64,000 bases of DNA from Bacteroidales bacterium (GTDB taxonomy: Bacteria > Bacteroidota > Bacteroidia > Bacteroidales > UBA932), in the NCBI GenBank assembly GCA_004554455.1, contig SFMG01000001.1, positions 1 to 64,000 on the forward strand, given 5' to 3'. The translations under genes and the position numbers were made by a program. Below are positions 62,320 through 64,000 of the stretch, one piece after another (positions within the stretch are counted from its first letter, which is position 1; each line of letters opens with the position of its first letter). The notes under the pieces were generated by a model. That model was not told the DNA's origin and searched no databases. It saw nothing but the letters and a program-made list of their open reading frames with translations.

Positions 62320-63714
62320 ATGAAAATCTGCATTGCTCTCTCCGGAGGAGTCGATTCCAGCGTCGCAGCCCTGCTTCTGAAGCGGGCCGGATACGATGTA
62401 TTCGCCCTGTTCATGCAGAACTGGCACGACACCACAGGCACACTTCACGGAGACTGCGAATGGGAGGAAGACCGCTTTGTCGCGGAGATGGTGGCGCGAA
62501 AAATAGGCATACCCTTCTATTTCGTGGACCTCAGCGACGAGTACCGAAAGAGGGTGGTGGACTATATGTTCAGCGAATATGAAGCCGGACGCACCCCAAA
62601 CCCAGATGTGCTCTGCAACAGGGAAATCAAGTTCGACGCCTTCCTGAAGACGGCTGAGAAGCTGGGCGCGGATATGGTGGCGACAGGGCACTATTGCCGC
62701 AAGGACTCGTTCCGCGACAGCGGGGGCAGGGAAATATTCCGCATACTCGAGGGCAGGGATCCGGGCAAGGACCAGAGCTATTTCCTCTGCCAGCTCAGCC
62801 AGGAGCAGCTCTCGAAGGCCCTATTCCCCATCGGGGACATGCTCAAGAGCGAGGTCAGGGCCCTGGCCAGGGAGGCAGACCTGCCTTCGGCCGAGAAAAA
62901 GGACTCCCAGGGTATATGCTTTGTCGGCAAGGTGGACCTGCCCACCTTCCTCCAGCAGAAACTCAAGGCGCGCGAGGGAGACGTGGTGGAAGTGTATGAC
63001 GCCTTCTTCGAGGCCGATCCTCATTACCTGCGCTGCCGCAGCCTGCTCAAAGGCCTGCTGAAAGACAAGACGGCCGACCCTCAGATGATAAGTTCATATA
63101 TCTCCGAAGACAAATCCGCCCCTAATGCCGCAGCCTGCCGCAACGAGTGGGACGAAGAGGCCCTGCGCAGACTGGACGACGCCGAATGGAAAGAACTCTC
63201 CGAGGCGGTGGACTACTCGTCCATAGTCTTCGAAAGCGAGAGCTACCGCAGCGGGAAGAAACACCTGCGCAAGACCAGGGACAAGGCAAATCCCTGGGGC
63301 AAGCGCGTGGGTGTGCACGACGGCGCCCAGTTCTACACCATAGGACAGAGAAAGGGCCTCAACATTGGAGGCCACAAGGATTCCATATTTGTAATAGAGT
63401 CGGACATAGAGAGAAACATACTCTATGTGGGCGAGGGTCACGGTCACAAAGGACTGAGTCGCAGCGTATTGCGCATACTTCCGGAAGACATTCACGCCAT
63501 CAGGGAAGACCTCGTTCTGCAGACAGGGCAGATCAGGCGCTGCCGCGTGAGGATACGCTACCGCCAGCCGCTTCAGGATGCGACACTCATTATGAGAGAA
63601 AACGGGCTCTACATACTTTTCGACAGCCCGCAGAGAGGAGTGACCCCGGGCCAGTTCGCCGTCTGGTATGAGAGCGACGGCGAAATGACCGGTTCGGGCG
63701 TCATCAGTCGATAA
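62320..63714 (+). CDS. mnmA: tRNA-specific 2-thiouridylase with large insertion
   Basis: 464 residues against about 360-400 usual. PP-loop ALSGGVDSSVAALLLKR at residues 6-22; catalytic pair Cys99 (NPDVLCNREIKF) and Cys200 (SQGICFVGKVDLPTF); GHYCRKDS, GRDPGKDQSYFLCQL and VGVHDGAQFYTIGQRKGLNI follow the family. Between about 226 and 326 lies a charged, helical ~100-residue insertion replacing a short loop. It thiolates U34 of tRNA-Lys/Glu/Gln. Converges on ettA with 11 bases of overlap. Confidence 0.95.
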   Translation: MKICIALSGGVDSSVAALLLKRAGYDVFALFMQNWHDTTGTLHGDCEWEEDRFVAEMVARKIGIPFYFVDLSDEYRKRVVDYMFSEYEAGRTPNPDVLCNREIKFDAFLKTAEKLGADMVATGHYCRKDSFRDSGGREIFRILEGRDPGKDQSYFLCQLSQEQLSKALFPIGDMLKSEVRALAREADLPSAEKKDSQGICFVGKVDLPTFLQQKLKAREGDVVEVYDAFFEADPHYLRCRSLLKGLLKDKTADPQMISSYISEDKSAPNAAACRNEWDEEALRRLDDAEWKELSEAVDYSSIVFESESYRSGKKHLRKTRDKANPWGKRVGVHDGAQFYTIGQRKGLNIGGHKDSIFVIESDIERNILYVGEGHGHKGLSRSVLRILPEDIHAIREDLVLQTGQIRRCRVRIRYRQPLQDATLIMRENGLYILFDSPQRGVTPGQFAVWYESDGEMTGSGVISR

Positions 63715-64000
63715 GTTTCTTGTATTTGAAGCGCTTAGGCTCGGCATTGCCCAGCCTGCGCTTGCGGTTCTCCTCGTACTCGGAATAGCTTCCCTCGAAG
63801 AAATACACCTGCGAGTCGCCCTCGAAGGCAAGTATATGCGTGCATATACGGTCGAGGAACCAGCGGTCGTGGGATACTACCACGGCACAGCCCGCGAAGT
63901 TCTCGAGACCCTCCTCCAGGGCTCGTATGGTGTTCACGTCCACGTCGTTGGTAGGCTCGTCGAGCAGCAGCACGTTGCCCTCATCCTTGAGGGTGAGGGC
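63704..64000 (-). CDS. ettA: Energy-dependent translational throttle protein EttA (ABC-F), 3' part
   Basis: Only the last ~98 codons are in the window, and the frame runs off the right edge. It contains the second Walker B, VLLLDEPTNDVDVNTIRAL, the switch region AVVVSHDRWFLDRICTHILA, and the tail EYEENRKRRLGNAEPKRFKY, typical of EttA/YjjK. The complete protein gates the ribosome E-site by ATP level. Confidence 0.93.
   Translation of the reverse strand, partial: ALTLKDEGNVLLLDEPTNDVDVNTIRALEEGLENFAGCAVVVSHDRWFLDRICTHILAFEGDSQVYFFEGSYSEYEENRKRRLGNAEPKRFKYKKLID

Overview
The window is a chromosomal segment of a Bacteroidales bacterium, probably an uncultivated or gut-type lineage with fairly high GC. 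The evidence is the house-keeping gene set in Bacteroidota form: a short primary sigma factor, a 608-residue ribosomal protein S1 and lipoproteins with short signal peptides. Shine-Dalgarno sequences are almost absent, starts are AT-rich, and Bacteroidota -7 boxes (TAnnTTTG) recur in intergenic gaps. The genus cannot be fixed from sequence alone.

Layout. 1-3.2 kb is an AT-richer, accessory-looking end with an XRE-type regulator and a large SF1 helicase fused to a nuclease-like C-terminus. 3.3-7.4 kb carries a fucose-isomerase-like protein, a small membrane protein, a LysR regulator and an AspT/YidE-type antiporter. 7.45-8.48 kb is a protein-free island of tandem repeats and long hairpins. 8.5-10.4 kb is a Y-family polymerase plus YolD-like cassette with its own 27-bp tandem repeats. 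10.4-17.2 kb (minus) holds a Gfo/Idh/MocA oxidoreductase, carB, carA and a purine nucleoside phosphorylase. 17.2-19.7 kb is coiled-coil gene, zapA, a 6S-like RNA and rny. 19.7-25.2 kb has a secreted FAD oxidoreductase, a COG0523 GTPase with a His-rich insert, a glutamine cyclotransferase-like lipoprotein and pyrG.

25.3-27.7 kb holds a steroid 5-alpha-reductase-like gene abutting an old-yellow-enzyme gene, then RNase P RNA and tRNA-Gln. 27.9-36 kb: an Na+/H+ antiporter, an amidohydrolase, a C_GCAxxG_C_C protein, a peptide transporter, an LpxL-like acyltransferase, a DUF4831-like protein and pepD. 36-40.9 kb (minus) is rpsA-rnz-glucosaminidase-mltG. 40.9-47.3 kb (minus) is ClC-tex-recR-glycosyltransferase-corA. 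47.3-53.5 kb (minus) is degP/htrA-rpoD-argS-ygiQ plus a small acidic protein. 53.7-57.2 kb: dnaN, an epsilon-type exonuclease, a small unknown protein and an orphan metal/cobalamin binding lipoprotein. 57.2-64 kb: tRNA-Thr, a HI0933/YhiN flavoprotein, an M16 protease, tRNA-Gly, SRP RNA, cytidine deaminase, mnmA with a large insert, and the 3' end of ettA.

Most of the window is ordinary core genome. The parts that stand out are the repeat/hairpin island at 7.45-8.48 kb, the reductase pair at 25.3-27.3 kb, the 6S-like RNA after zapA, the enlarged MnmA and the helicase-nuclease at the left edge.
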